64,000 nucleotides of DNA from UBA11865 sp041570195 (GTDB lineage Bacteria; Chloroflexota; Anaerolineae; Promineifilales; Promineifilaceae), in contig JBFFWQ010000013.1 in NCBI GenBank assembly GCA_041570195.1, forward strand, positions 16,588 to 80,587, in the 5' to 3' direction. The notes beneath the pieces are model-generated. The model worked only from the letters and a program-made list of their open reading frames with translations. It was not told the origin of the DNA and did not search any database. The position numbers and the translations under genes are program-made. This document shows positions 8,603 to 18,123 of this stretch, piece after piece (the stretch's first letter is position 1; every line of letters starts with the position of its first letter).

Positions 8603-9856
8603 ATGCTGAAAATGGATAAACAGTCGCTTGCCAGCGGTGAATCGTCAACAAAGTTGGCCGGCAAGTGGCGGACGTTGCTTCTTCTATCGCTTGCCGAACT
8701 GTTGGGCATGGCGGTTTGGTTTTCAGCCACGGCCGTCATTCCAGCGTTGACTGTGACCTGGGATTTGACCAGCGCCAACCAGGCCTGGCTGACCATGTCA
8801 GTGCAAATCGGCTTCGTCGTGGGCGCTCTCGGTTCGGCACTGTTCAACATCGCTGACCGCCTACCAGCCCGCTGGCTCTTCGCCGCGTCCAGCATGCTTG
8901 CCGGCCTGGCTACGGCTCTCATCGCCGCCGCGGCCGGTGGACTCGAGGCAGCGCTCGTCTTGCGCTTCTTCACCGGCGTCTTCTTGGCCGGCGTTTACCC
9001 GGTTGGCATGAAGATCATGGCTACCTGGACCATGAAGGATCGCGGATTGGGCATCGGCTTGTTGGTGGGGGCATTGGTGCTGGGCTCAGCCACACCCCAT
9101 TTGCTCAATGCCTTTGGCGGCGTGGCCGAGTGGCGGCCAGCCATGTATCTGGCCGCCGGCTCAGCCATACTGGGAGGCTTGATTGGCGCGCTTTTCGTCA
9201 CAGAAGGACCTTATGCGGCGCCGGCGCCTCGTTTTCGCTGGAGAGAAGTCGGCCGTATCCTGGCCGATCGCGACGTCGCCCTGGCTAACCTGGGCTACCT
9301 GGGCCACATGTGGGAGCTTTACGCCATGTGGGCCTGGATTCCGGTTTTTATGCTGGCCAGCTTTGAACAGCGGAATGTCGATCCCGCCTTGGCCGGTCTG
9401 GCCGCCTTTGGCATCATTGCCATTGGCGGCATCGGCAGTTTCGTCGCCGGACCCCTGGCCGATCGTTTCGGCCGCACACGGGTAACGACGCTATCGCTGG
9501 TCGTGAGCGGCGTCTCGGCGCTGACGATCGGCTTCCTGTTTGGCGGTAACCCACTATTATTGACTGTTCTCGCGCTAATCTGGGGATTCGCTGTCGTAGC
9601 CGACTCAGCCCAGTTTTCGGCCGCTGTTAGCGAGCTTTCGCCCCCCAAATACGTTGGAACGGCGCTGACTCTACAGACGAGCCTGGGCTTTCTGCTAACC
9701 CTATTCACGATCCGGCTCATTCCGCCGTTGGTCGATCTTGTGGGCTGGCGCTTCGCATTTGCCTCGCTGGCCCTGGGCCCTATCGTCGGCGTGTGGGCCA
9801 TGAGCGCGCTGCGACGATCGCCGGCGGCGCAGAAGCTGGCTGGCGGGAAAGGATAG
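8603..9856 (+). CDS. MFS transporter
   Basis: A 417-residue major facilitator superfamily permease with about 12 transmembrane helices. It contains the loop 2-3 region around ADRLPARW, the alanine/glycine-rich helix FTGVFLAGVYPVGMKIMATW and the loop 8-9 motif GPLADRFGRTRVT (MFS motif A). The substrate cannot be read from the sequence. A TTG at 8549 would lengthen it by 18 residues, but the ATG at 8603 sits right after a TATACT box, which suggests a leaderless start. The gene appears monocistronic. TM content and motif are secure; specificity is open. Confidence 0.9.
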   Translation: MLKMDKQSLASGESSTKLAGKWRTLLLLSLAELLGMAVWFSATAVIPALTVTWDLTSANQAWLTMSVQIGFVVGALGSALFNIADRLPARWLFAASSMLAGLATALIAAAAGGLEAALVLRFFTGVFLAGVYPVGMKIMATWTMKDRGLGIGLLVGALVLGSATPHLLNAFGGVAEWRPAMYLAAGSAILGGLIGALFVTEGPYAAPAPRFRWREVGRILADRDVALANLGYLGHMWELYAMWAWIPVFMLASFEQRNVDPALAGLAAFGIIAIGGIGSFVAGPLADRFGRTRVTTLSLVVSGVSALTIGFLFGGNPLLLTVLALIWGFAVVADSAQFSAAVSELSPPKYVGTALTLQTSLGFLLTLFTIRLIPPLVDLVGWRFAFASLALGPIVGVWAMSALRRSPAAQKLAGGKG

Positions 9857-10300
9857 TGGGTTGTGGCGATAGGCCTAACAACATCATCTGACAGCTGAAG
9901 GCAGAAAGATAACGACTGTGGGCCGACAGCGAACGGTTCATCGCTCGCCGCTAGCAGCTATTCTGCCAAAGCAAATGCAGGGCCACCCGGGTGAAAAGTT
10001 CTGCTGGCTCACGTAGCTTCTAGCGGTTTTGAGGAGGCTGCGCTTTGCGCCTTTGGCGATTAGAAGCCGCGGGCGATTTGCCGTGATGAGAAACTGTGTC
10101 CAGCTACACGCCGGGTGACCCTGCGCGACAGGAGAGCATATTATAATAGGCCACCGATCGAATGTGGATGCTGCGGAGTTTCTTGACTCCAGATTTGGCG
10201 GCTGGAGGTACAGCACTTGCTGTGCCGCCAAGGCCGGCCGGATAATGGTGCAGGTTGACTCTCGCCTTGAACACAAACGATCGATGGCGTACCCATCCGA
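9857..10300. other. Intergenic region of about 440 bases
   Basis: No convincing gene. It holds a TATAAT at 10142-10147, a strongly self-complementary element at 10195-10231, and a short CTGACAGCTGAAGGC filler tract at 9888-9902. One minus-strand open frame (9938-10276) lacks coding character. Confidence 0.6.
10195..10231. repeat. REP-like structured palindromic element
   Basis: TTGGCGGC (10195-10202) pairs perfectly with GCCGCCAA (10224-10231), and an inner stem CAGCA/TGCTG closes over two bases. CTCCA just upstream also pairs with the TGGAG inside it. The result is a compact branched hairpin with no T-tract, unlike a terminator. Only one copy is visible in this window; I suspect it belongs to a dispersed family. 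Confidence 0.45.
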
Positions 10301-10423
10301 ATGGGTTTGAATTGTTGTCCTGCTAAGGTTATATTACCAGGAGGTTGGGCCGAAAGTAGTGACGAAAGTCATGGGCAGATAGTGACATTTGTCGGCTGGC
10401 TACTTGTCCACAAATTGCAGCGA

Positions 10424-10801
10424 ATGAGCGGCATCAATTTCTACGAACAAGTTTATGCGGTTGTGCGGCAGATTCCCCGGGGAAAGGTTTCCAGCTATGG
10501 CCGGATTGCCAAGATGCTGGGCGCGCCCAACGCCGCCCGCGCCGTCGGCTACGCCCTAAGAGCGCTGAAGGATAAGAGCGACGATCCGGACTACGCCGGC
10601 ATACCGTGGCAACGCGTCGTAAACAGCCAGGGCCGCATCAGCATCGTCAATCGCGAACACGGCGCCCAGCGACAAGCTGAGCTACTACGATCTGAAGGGG
10701 TGGAAGTCAGCGAAGATCTGCGGATCGACCTGGATGTCTTTCTCTGGTCAGGCCTGCATTGGTTGGAGATCGACGACATCATGGAAGGAAATGGTAAGTG
10801 A
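10424..10801 (+). CDS. Alkyltransferase-like protein (ATL, MGMT-family DNA-binding domain)
   Basis: A protein of about 125 residues corresponding to the C-terminal DNA-binding domain of O6-methylguanine-DNA methyltransferase. It shows VVRQIPRGKVSSYGRIAKMLG, the arginine-finger segment NAARAVGYALRA, then IPWQRVVNSQGRIS where active enzymes have the PCHRV motif. The methyl-accepting cysteine is replaced by Trp. Known ATL proteins bind O6-alkylguanine without repairing it and hand the lesion to nucleotide excision repair. The frame extends upstream to 10301, but similarity starts at the ATG at 10424; no strong ribosome-binding site is seen at either place. Confidence 0.88.
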   Translation: MSGINFYEQVYAVVRQIPRGKVSSYGRIAKMLGAPNAARAVGYALRALKDKSDDPDYAGIPWQRVVNSQGRISIVNREHGAQRQAELLRSEGVEVSEDLRIDLDVFLWSGLHWLEIDDIMEGNGK

Positions 10802-10842
10802 TCGGTGGTCGGTACCCGGCGGCCAGTGCACAGACATCCCAC

Positions 10843-10893
10843 AACTTGCCACTTAGCACCTGCCACACACGACTGTAACTTGTCACCTGCAAC
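10843..10893. repeat. Intergenic filler tract of ACTTGCCAC-type words
   Basis: A degenerate run of words such as ACTTGCCACTT, ACCTGCCAC, ACTTGTCACC and TGCAACTTGCC. A related short run occurs at 63205-63234, next to the EF-G stop. Not coding. Confidence 0.5.
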
Positions 10894-10929
10894 TTGCCGC
10901 TATCAGTTCCAGAACCTACAATCTTCGAC

Positions 10930-11964
10930 GTGAAGCTAATCGTCCAGATACCCTGCCTGAATGAAGCCGACACACTGGCCGATGCCTTTGACGGTATGCC
11001 AGAGGAAATCCCGGGCATCGATTGCATCGAGACGCTGATCGTTGACGATGGCAGCGAGGATGAAACGGTGGAGGTCGCCAGATCGCTCGGCGTGGACCAC
11101 ATCATCCTGCACCGGCGTAACAAGGGTCTGGCGAGAGCCTTCGCTACCGGTCTGGATCGTTGCCTAAGACTGAATGCAGACATCATCGTCAACACCGACG
11201 GCGATAATCAATACCCGGCCCATTACATTGCCGATCTCGTTGCACCCATCATCGCCGGTGAGGCCGATATCGTCATTGCCAATCGCCAGGTTAAACAGGT
11301 AGCCCACTTCTCGCCGCTGAAGAAGTTTTTGCAAGGTGTGGGAAGTTGGTTCGTGCGTACGGTGAGCGGCACGGAGGTTCCCGACGCGCCAAGTGGATTT
11401 CGTGCCTATTCGCGCGAAGCGGCTCTGCGTCTGAATATCCTGACCCGCTATAGCTACACACTAGAGACAATCATCCAGGCCGGCAAGCTGGGCCTGTCAA
11501 TCGTCAGTGTTCCGGTAGTGACCAATCCGCCGACCCGGCCGTCGCGCTTACAGCGCAGCGCCTGGCATTTCGTGAAGGCCCAGGCCAGCACTATTGTGCG
11601 CCTGTATGCTTTTTACGAGCCGCTGCGCACATTTAGCTATCTGGCCGCTCCTTTCATGATCGCCGGGCTGATCCTGCTGGCTCGCTTTGGCATCTTCTAT
11701 GTAATTGGCCAGCGGGGCATCGGCCGATTCGCCCAATCCGTCAGCATCGGCATCGGCCTGGTGCTGGTCGGGATTATTATTGGTCTGTTCGGCATTCAGG
11801 CTGATGTGGCCGGCAAGCACCGTCAGCTTACTCAAGAAGTCCTGTATCGCCTGAAAAAGCAGGAAATCGAAGGGGAAAGGTCGTCTGGCGCGCAAGAGAA
11901 ATTTCCGGCCGATATCGTAACAGGAGAGGGTACGCCGGCCGAAGACTGGCCTGCCAGTGACTAA
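10930..11964 (+). CDS. Family 2 glycosyltransferase, polyprenyl-phosphate sugar transferase type
   Basis: A GT-A fold glycosyltransferase of about 344 residues, resembling dolichyl/polyprenyl-phosphate mannosyl- or glucosyltransferases. It has the N-terminal strand KLIVQIPCLNEADTL, the nucleotide-binding VDDGSEDETVEVA, the metal-binding DxD-like NTDGDNQYP, and APSGFRAYSREAAL in the acceptor region. Two C-terminal transmembrane helices lie in the last 100 residues, followed by a charged tail. The GTG at 10930 gives the usual N-terminus; a TTG at 10894 would add 12 residues. It probably transfers a sugar from a nucleotide donor to a membrane lipid carrier. Six bases or so separate its stop from the extended frame of the next gene. 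Confidence 0.87.
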   Translation: MKLIVQIPCLNEADTLADAFDGMPEEIPGIDCIETLIVDDGSEDETVEVARSLGVDHIILHRRNKGLARAFATGLDRCLRLNADIIVNTDGDNQYPAHYIADLVAPIIAGEADIVIANRQVKQVAHFSPLKKFLQGVGSWFVRTVSGTEVPDAPSGFRAYSREAALRLNILTRYSYTLETIIQAGKLGLSIVSVPVVTNPPTRPSRLQRSAWHFVKAQASTIVRLYAFYEPLRTFSYLAAPFMIAGLILLARFGIFYVIGQRGIGRFAQSVSIGIGLVLVGIIIGLFGIQADVAGKHRQLTQEVLYRLKKQEIEGERSSGAQEKFPADIVTGEGTPAEDWPASD

Positions 11965-12006
11965 CATAGAATGGAATCTTTGGATATGAACAAAGGGAAA
12001 CTCAGC

Positions 12007-13965
12007 ATGAAGGGATTCACTGGAAAGATACTGCATGTCGACCTGACAACGGGAGCGCTGGAGATCGAGGAGCCCGATGAAGGGTTCTATCGCTATTACT
12101 TGGGTGGTAGCCTCATGGGTCTTTACTACCTGTGGCAGAACACCCCAAAGGGCTCCGATCCATTAGGCCCGGAGAATACGCTGATTTTTGCCGTCAGCCC
12201 GACCACCGGTTTGCCAGTGAGTGGCCAGAGCCGCTGCACGGTGACTTGCCTGTCGCCTAGCAGCGGCGGAGTAGCTGACAGTCAGTCCGGCGGCTTCTGG
12301 CCGGCCGAGTTGAAATACGCCGGCTTTGATGCCATCGTTATCCAGGGTAGAGCCACCAAACCGGTTTACTTGTGGATCCATGACGGTCGAGCTGAATTGC
12401 GGGACGCGGCGCACTTGTGGGGCAAGTTCACCCGTGATGTCGATACGATTCTTGAGGAAGAGTTGGGCGACAAGAAGATTGAGGTGGCCCAGATCGGACC
12501 GGCCGGCGAGAAGCTGTCCAATTTCGCGGCCATCATGAGCATGAGCAACCGCGCCTGGGGTCGTACCGGCGTCGGGGCGGTGATGGGCAGCAAGCTACTC
12601 AAGGCGATTGTCGTGCGCGGCAGCCAAAAGGTAATTCCGGCCAACAAGAAGGGTGTGACCGACCAGGCCAAAAAAGGTGCCAAGCTGATACCGGACAGCG
12701 ATATGGAATGGTTCGGCCGGTATGGCACGGCCGACACGGTGATGGGCAACTACGGTCCCGGCGGCCTGCCGACCAACAACTGGGACTCAGGCGTCACGCC
12801 GACGATCGAGCAGGCAGAAGCCATCGGCGGCGAACGATTGTATGATGCATTATTGCGCGGCGCAGCCGAGGGTAAACAGGATCGCCAGGGCCGGGACACG
12901 TGCTATGCCTGCATTGTGCGTTGCAAGCGCGTCGTCGAGGGCGAATGGCGGGACAAGCAACTTCTGCCGGTCTATGGCGGACCTGAATATGAGACGATAG
13001 CCACATTCGGCTCCTATTGCGGCGTCTACGATCTGGAGGCTATTACCTACGCCAACCAGCTCTGCAACCAACACGGCGTCGATACCATTTCCTGCGGGGC
13101 CACGATCTCTTGGGCCTTTGAATGCTTTGAGCAGGGCGTGTTGACGGCCGAAGATACCGGCGGCCTCGTCTTGCGCTACGGTGATGCGGAGGCGATGGTC
13201 GCCTTGCTGGAGAAGACACTGGAGCGCGAGGGTATTGGCGATGCCCTGGCCGAAGGCTCGGCAAAAGCGGCCGATCGCCTAGGTAAAGGGCATGACTATC
13301 TCTTGACAATCAAGGGCCAGGAGCTACCGGCGCATATGCCGCACGTCAAACGTAGCTTGGCCGTCATCTACGCCGCCAACCCTTTCGGCGCCGACCATCA
13401 GTCGTCCGAGCATGACCCCATGTACCATCCTAAGTCATACGAAGGATCGGCCGACGCTCCGGGTTACAAACTGTTTCTCAACGAGATTGGCCTAAACCGG
13501 CCGCAGCCGACCAAAATCCTTAACGAAGAGAAGATCGAGTACGCGTTGAAAACCCAATACAACTACAGCGCTATGGACACTTTGGGCTTGTGCCAGTTTG
13601 TATACGGGCCGGCCTGGCAGCTATACGGCCCACAAGATCAGGCCGACTTGCTGGCCGCGGCCACTGGCTGGCCAGTCACCGTCGAAGATGTTCAACTGAG
13701 CGGCCAACGACGTCTAAACCTGATGCGAGCTCTCAACGCCCGCGAAGGTCTGACGCGCGACCAGGATACCTTGCCCAAGAAGCTCTTCGCCAAACCGCTG
13801 ACCGGCGGCCGCAGCGACGGGATCGTGCTTGACCAGGCCGAATTAGATGACGGTCTCGACATGTACTACCGTCAGGCTGGCTGGAACACGGCAACTGGTG
13901 TGCCCACTCGTCAGACATTAGAAAGCCTTGGTTTAGAGTGGGCGGCCGACGATCTTGGATTGTAA
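12007..13965 (+). CDS. Aldehyde:ferredoxin oxidoreductase (AOR family)
   Basis: A tungsten/molybdenum bis-pterin enzyme that oxidises aldehydes to carboxylic acids with ferredoxin. It has about 652 residues. The N-terminus FTGKILHVDLTTG and the GGSLMG segment are family hallmarks. A CxxCxxxC cluster (CYACIVRC) at about residue 298 and a further cysteine in DTLGLCQF at about 523 supply the four ligands of the [4Fe-4S] cluster. The pterin-contacting region includes MSNRAWGRTGVGAVMGSK. Several in-frame ATGs exist (11971, 11986, 12007); 12007 starts the conserved fold. It points to an anaerobic or microaerobic ferredoxin-based metabolism. The substrate subtype (AOR, FOR, GOR, benzoyl-CoA-linked) cannot be decided here. 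Confidence 0.93.
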   Translation: MKGFTGKILHVDLTTGALEIEEPDEGFYRYYLGGSLMGLYYLWQNTPKGSDPLGPENTLIFAVSPTTGLPVSGQSRCTVTCLSPSSGGVADSQSGGFWPAELKYAGFDAIVIQGRATKPVYLWIHDGRAELRDAAHLWGKFTRDVDTILEEELGDKKIEVAQIGPAGEKLSNFAAIMSMSNRAWGRTGVGAVMGSKLLKAIVVRGSQKVIPANKKGVTDQAKKGAKLIPDSDMEWFGRYGTADTVMGNYGPGGLPTNNWDSGVTPTIEQAEAIGGERLYDALLRGAAEGKQDRQGRDTCYACIVRCKRVVEGEWRDKQLLPVYGGPEYETIATFGSYCGVYDLEAITYANQLCNQHGVDTISCGATISWAFECFEQGVLTAEDTGGLVLRYGDAEAMVALLEKTLEREGIGDALAEGSAKAADRLGKGHDYLLTIKGQELPAHMPHVKRSLAVIYAANPFGADHQSSEHDPMYHPKSYEGSADAPGYKLFLNEIGLNRPQPTKILNEEKIEYALKTQYNYSAMDTLGLCQFVYGPAWQLYGPQDQADLLAAATGWPVTVEDVQLSGQRRLNLMRALNAREGLTRDQDTLPKKLFAKPLTGGRSDGIVLDQAELDDGLDMYYRQAGWNTATGVPTRQTLESLGLEWAADDLGL

Positions 13966-14105
13966 CGATCCGGGACGGATCGAATCCTTAAAATTTTGCC
14001 GGGCGGCCGCAATTGGTCCTTCGGCCCCATTGCTACTGTGCTATACTAGGCGGGATATTACAACAATATTCTTGCCAGCGTAAGGCGGACTGAAAGAGTT
14101 CCTTC

Positions 14106-17100
14106 ATGGCCCACGACCATAAGCCCTTTGTTCATCTACATGTCCATAGCGAATTCTCCCTGCTCGACGGCCTAAGCCGGATAGACGACCTGGCCCGCCG
14201 GGCGAAAGAGTTGAATATGCCGGCCCTGGCCCTGACCGATCACGGCACCATGTACGGCACGATTGACTTCTATCGGGCCTGCAAGCGCAAGGGCGTCAAG
14301 CCGATTATCGGCGTCGAGGGTTATGTGGCCTCGCGAACCATGCAGGACAGAGATCCGGAACTGGATCGACGCCGATACCATCTATTATTATTGGCCGAGA
14401 ACCAGACCGGCTACCAGAATCTGTTGAAGATCGTCAGCGCGGCCCAATTGGAGGGCTATTACTATCGTCCGCGGACCGACCATGACTACCTGGCATCTCA
14501 TAGTGCGGGCCTGATTGCCACAACGGGTTGCCTGGCAGGCGAGATCCCTTCGGCCATTAAGATAGGCAACGTCGACAAAGCGCATAAACTGATGGGCACG
14601 TATCTGGACATCTTCGGCCGCGATAGATTCTTCGTCGAGCTGCAAGAGCACAGCATCCCAGAACTGACTGAGGTCAACAAGACCCTGATAGAAATGGCCG
14701 GCCGCTACGGTCTTCGTTTTCTGGCCACTAACGACGTCCACTATACGACTGCCCAGGAAGCCACGCCTCACGACGTGTTGCTTTGCATCCAGACTAGTAA
14801 GACCCTGGCCACCCAGGATCGGATGCGCATGTCCGATCAAGGCTACTATCTAAAGAGCCGGCACGAAATGGCCCAGCTTTTCGGCGACATCACGGGCGCG
14901 CTGGATAACAGCCTGCTAATCGCCGAGATGTGCGACGTCAATCCCGAACCCGAAGGTTACCACCTGCCCATTTTTGATGTGCCTGAGGGCCACACGACGC
15001 AATCCTACCTGCGTCAGCTCTGCGAAGAAGGGCTGGTTTGGCGCTATGGCGAGGCGCGAGCGGCAAATGACGAGACGATACGCCACAGACTCGATCACGA
15101 GCTCGACATCATCCATCGTATGGGCTTCGACGCTTATTTCCTCATCGTCTGGGATTTGTGCCAATTCGCCCGTGAACAAGACATTTGGTTCAATGTTCGG
15201 GGTTCGGGTGCTGGATCCGTGGTCGCTTACACGCTAGGCATCACCGGCATTGATCCGTTGGCCAACGGCCTGATCTTCGAACGATTCCTGAACCCCGGCC
15301 GGGTGTCTATGCCCGATATCGACCTTGATTACCCGGACGACCGGCGCCACGAGATGATCGAGTACACTATCCGCAAATATGGTTCGGATAAGGTGGCCCA
15401 GATCATCACTTTCGGCACGTTGGGCGCCCGAGCTGCGATACGAGATGTCGGGCGGGCGCTTGACGTAGCGTTGCCAGAAGTTGACGTTTTGGCCAAGCAG
15501 GTGCGCGCCGTACCAGGCAAGCCGGCCAGCATCGAGAATACGCTTGATCCAGATCACGAGTTCTACTCGGCCGAATTGGCTCGCCGCTACAAGGAGGAGG
15601 ACTGGGTCCGCGAGTTGGTCGATACGGCCCAGAGCCTGGAAGGTGTCTCCCGGCATGCTTCGACCCATGCCGCCGGGGTGATCATTTCCGACAAGCCCCT
15701 GGTGGAATATGCGCCGTTGCACCGCCCGACCAGCGGCGGTGAAGGCGATGGCATCGGCGTATTGACCCAATGGCCGATGGAGATTGTGGAATCAATCGGC
15801 TTGCTGAAGGTCGACTTTCTGGGGCTCAGCACACTGACGATCTTGCGCCGGGCGGCCGAACTCATCGAAGAGCGGTGCGCCGTGCACTATACGATGGAGA
15901 ACATACCCTATGATGTAGGGCACGTTGGACCAGATCCGGCCAAGAAACCGGAAGCATTGTTTGACATGCTCGGTCGCGGCGAGGTGGCTGGCGTATTCCA
16001 GGTCGAAGGGGCAGGAATGCGTCGCTTGATGATGCAGATGCGACCGCGCCGATTCGACCACATTGTGGCCGCCATATCGCTCTACCGGCCGGGGCCAATG
16101 GATAATATTCCCGAGTACGTCGGTCGGATGCACGGCAAAAGGGAGGTGGACTATCATCATCCTGATCTCAAGCCCATCCTGGAAGAGACCTACGGCATTT
16201 TAGTGTACCAAGAGCAGATCATCCGTATCGCGGCCGACATGGCCGGCTATGCGCCAGGCGACGCCGATACCATCCGCAAGGCCGTGGCCAAAAAGAAACG
16301 GGCCCTGATGGATAAGCACAAGGCTCAGTTTATCGACGGTTCAGAGGGCCGCGGCTATCCCAGAGAAACGGCCGAGGCTGTTTGGGGCGACATCGAGTTC
16401 TTCGCCCGCTATGGCTTCAACAAGGCCCACGCGGCCGATTACGCGGTCATCACCTGTCAGACTGCTTTTCTAAAGGCGCACTATCCGGTGGAATACATGA
16501 CAGCCACGCTGAGTGTGGAGCGCAACAATACCGATAAGGTGGCCCAGTATTTGGCTGAGACGCGGCGCATGGGCATCGCCGTCACGCCACCCGACATCAA
16601 CAAATCGGACCTGGATTTCACCATCGAAACAGAAGACGATCAACCGATCATTCGCTATGGGCTTGGGGCGATTAAGAACGCCGGGACGGCGGCTATCGAG
16701 TTGATATTGGACGAGCGTGGACAGAATAGTCAATTTGAGGGACTGGCGGAGTTTTGCGAGCGGGTAGACCTGCGTCGCGTGGGTAAGCGAGCGCTGGAGT
16801 CCATGATCAAGGTCGGCGTCTATGACGCCTGGGGCAGCCGGCCGCAGTTGCTAGAGGCTCTCGATCGGATGATGAGCTACAGCGGTACGACCTTTGACGC
16901 CGCGGCGGCCGGGCAGATGAGTCTATTTGGCAGTGCTCTTTCGGGCGACGCCAGTCTGGCTGTTGAATTACTCAGCCCGGAGACCTCGTTGCCAGAAATC
17001 GACCAGCGGGAAGTGCTGGATTGGGAGAAAGAACTGGTCGGCGTCTATATCTCTGAACACCCGCTAAACCGGTATCTGGAGTTGGCCCCAGAATTGGCCA

Positions 17101-18038
17101 GCGCCACCACCGGCGATCTGGAGGACATGGTCAACGGTCGAGGCGTGTCTGTCCTGGGCCTGCTGACTTACCTGCGTACCCATGTGACCAAGAAGGGCGA
17201 CTCCATGGCCTTTGGCAGCCTGGAGGATTTGCAGGGCACGGTCGAGCTGGTCTTCTTCCCTTCCACATGGAAGCGGGTTCGATCAGCGGTCGAGGCAGAC
17301 CAGGTTTATCTGGTGATAGGCAAAGTGCGGACTGAAAACGGGGACCGGGCCCAGATCATCGTCGAGCGGATCCAAAGCGACCTGACAGTTGCCCGGCCGG
17401 CCGACCCGACTCCTGACTCTGGCACACAAAGCCCGGAGCTACAAGGCCGGAGGCCACCTCCGAAACCGTCCCCGGCTCGCGAGCCCGCGAAACCAGTAGC
17501 CAATGTCGTTAAGCGAGAATCAGATTCGAACATACCAACCCGGCCGGCGCAGGAGAATGGTCTCGCTAATGCCGAGCCCCCGGCCGGATCAGCTCCGCCG
17601 AGTGCGGACGTGGCGCCTTCTGCCGCAAGCGGGATGCCGCCCCCACCACCCAATTTTGATCCGGTTGACGATGCCTTGTTCCGGCCGGCGCCGAAAGCAA
17701 GCGCTTCTCCGCCTGACCGCCCGGCAGAGACAGTTGGAAAGGTAGCGACGGGCCGGATGGAGGCGCCAGCAGAGGAACCGGCGTTGACAGGAAATCAAAT
17801 CGCCCCTGTGGCCTCTCGTACGATCGTCATTCGAATACGGCCGGACGAAACCTGGCAACAGACCTGTCGCCAGGTCGTACAACTAGCCGGGCGCTACGAA
17901 GGTGGGGATGCACTGCGCATCAGCGTCAGCGGCCGGCCGATGGCGATGGAATTTCCCAACATGAAGACGCTTTACTGCCCTGAGTTCGTTGAAGACGTCG
18001 AAAACCTGGCGGCCATCGATGGCGTGGATATCGCCTGA
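14106..18038 (+). CDS. dnaE: DNA polymerase III alpha subunit
   Basis: Catalytic subunit of the replicative polymerase, 1310 residues against about 1160 in E. coli. Order of domains: PHP domain from residue 5 (HLHVHSEFSLLDG), palm with the catalytic acids in MPDIDLDYPDDRR at about 402, thumb/fingers, tandem HhH, and an OB fold near 1010-1080 (GLLTYLRTHVTKKGDSMAF). It then has a proline-rich low-complexity linker of about 120 residues (1090-1230) and a separate C-terminal strand-rich domain. The linker and tail explain the extra length. TATACT at 14042-14047 is a promoter candidate. Many open frames on the opposite strand are shadows of its GC-rich codons. Confidence 0.96.
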   Translation: MAHDHKPFVHLHVHSEFSLLDGLSRIDDLARRAKELNMPALALTDHGTMYGTIDFYRACKRKGVKPIIGVEGYVASRTMQDRDPELDRRRYHLLLLAENQTGYQNLLKIVSAAQLEGYYYRPRTDHDYLASHSAGLIATTGCLAGEIPSAIKIGNVDKAHKLMGTYLDIFGRDRFFVELQEHSIPELTEVNKTLIEMAGRYGLRFLATNDVHYTTAQEATPHDVLLCIQTSKTLATQDRMRMSDQGYYLKSRHEMAQLFGDITGALDNSLLIAEMCDVNPEPEGYHLPIFDVPEGHTTQSYLRQLCEEGLVWRYGEARAANDETIRHRLDHELDIIHRMGFDAYFLIVWDLCQFAREQDIWFNVRGSGAGSVVAYTLGITGIDPLANGLIFERFLNPGRVSMPDIDLDYPDDRRHEMIEYTIRKYGSDKVAQIITFGTLGARAAIRDVGRALDVALPEVDVLAKQVRAVPGKPASIENTLDPDHEFYSAELARRYKEEDWVRELVDTAQSLEGVSRHASTHAAGVIISDKPLVEYAPLHRPTSGGEGDGIGVLTQWPMEIVESIGLLKVDFLGLSTLTILRRAAELIEERCAVHYTMENIPYDVGHVGPDPAKKPEALFDMLGRGEVAGVFQVEGAGMRRLMMQMRPRRFDHIVAAISLYRPGPMDNIPEYVGRMHGKREVDYHHPDLKPILEETYGILVYQEQIIRIAADMAGYAPGDADTIRKAVAKKKRALMDKHKAQFIDGSEGRGYPRETAEAVWGDIEFFARYGFNKAHAADYAVITCQTAFLKAHYPVEYMTATLSVERNNTDKVAQYLAETRRMGIAVTPPDINKSDLDFTIETEDDQPIIRYGLGAIKNAGTAAIELILDERGQNSQFEGLAEFCERVDLRRVGKRALESMIKVGVYDAWGSRPQLLEALDRMMSYSGTTFDAAAAGQMSLFGSALSGDASLAVELLSPETSLPEIDQREVLDWEKELVGVYISEHPLNRYLELAPELASATTGDLEDMVNGRGVSVLGLLTYLRTHVTKKGDSMAFGSLEDLQGTVELVFFPSTWKRVRSAVEADQVYLVIGKVRTENGDRAQIIVERIQSDLTVARPADPTPDSGTQSPELQGRRPPPKPSPAREPAKPVANVVKRESDSNIPTRPAQENGLANAEPPAGSAPPSADVAPSAASGMPPPPPNFDPVDDALFRPAPKASASPPDRPAETVGKVATGRMEAPAEEPALTGNQIAPVASRTIVIRIRPDETWQQTCRQVVQLAGRYEGGDALRISVSGRPMAMEFPNMKTLYCPEFVEDVENLAAIDGVDIA

Positions 18039-18046
18039 GCCTGGAG

Positions 18047-18052
18047 TATACT
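18047..18052 (+). promoter_or_regulatory. Candidate -10 element for the methylmalonyl-CoA genes
   Basis: TATACT, 71 bases before the B12-subunit start codon and just after the dnaE stop codon. No clear -35 box. Confidence 0.3.
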
Positions 18053-18123
18053 GGAACAACAGGCATTTTGGCGCCGGGCGGTTCAGTATTCAAAGTCGCG
18101 ATGCCCGGTGAGAGGGAAACGAG

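Noticed and set aside
13966..13982. Terminator after the AOR gene
   Set aside because: CGATCCG-GGA-CGGATCG is a clean but short stem overlapping the stop codon region, with T residues only ten or more bases later.
14172..17882. Many long open frames on the strand opposite dnaE (and similarly opposite secA, the AOR gene and guaA)
   Set aside because: They have shifted-frame amino-acid composition of GC-rich genes, no ribosome-binding sites and no recognisable domains; dnaE and secA fully account for the DNA.
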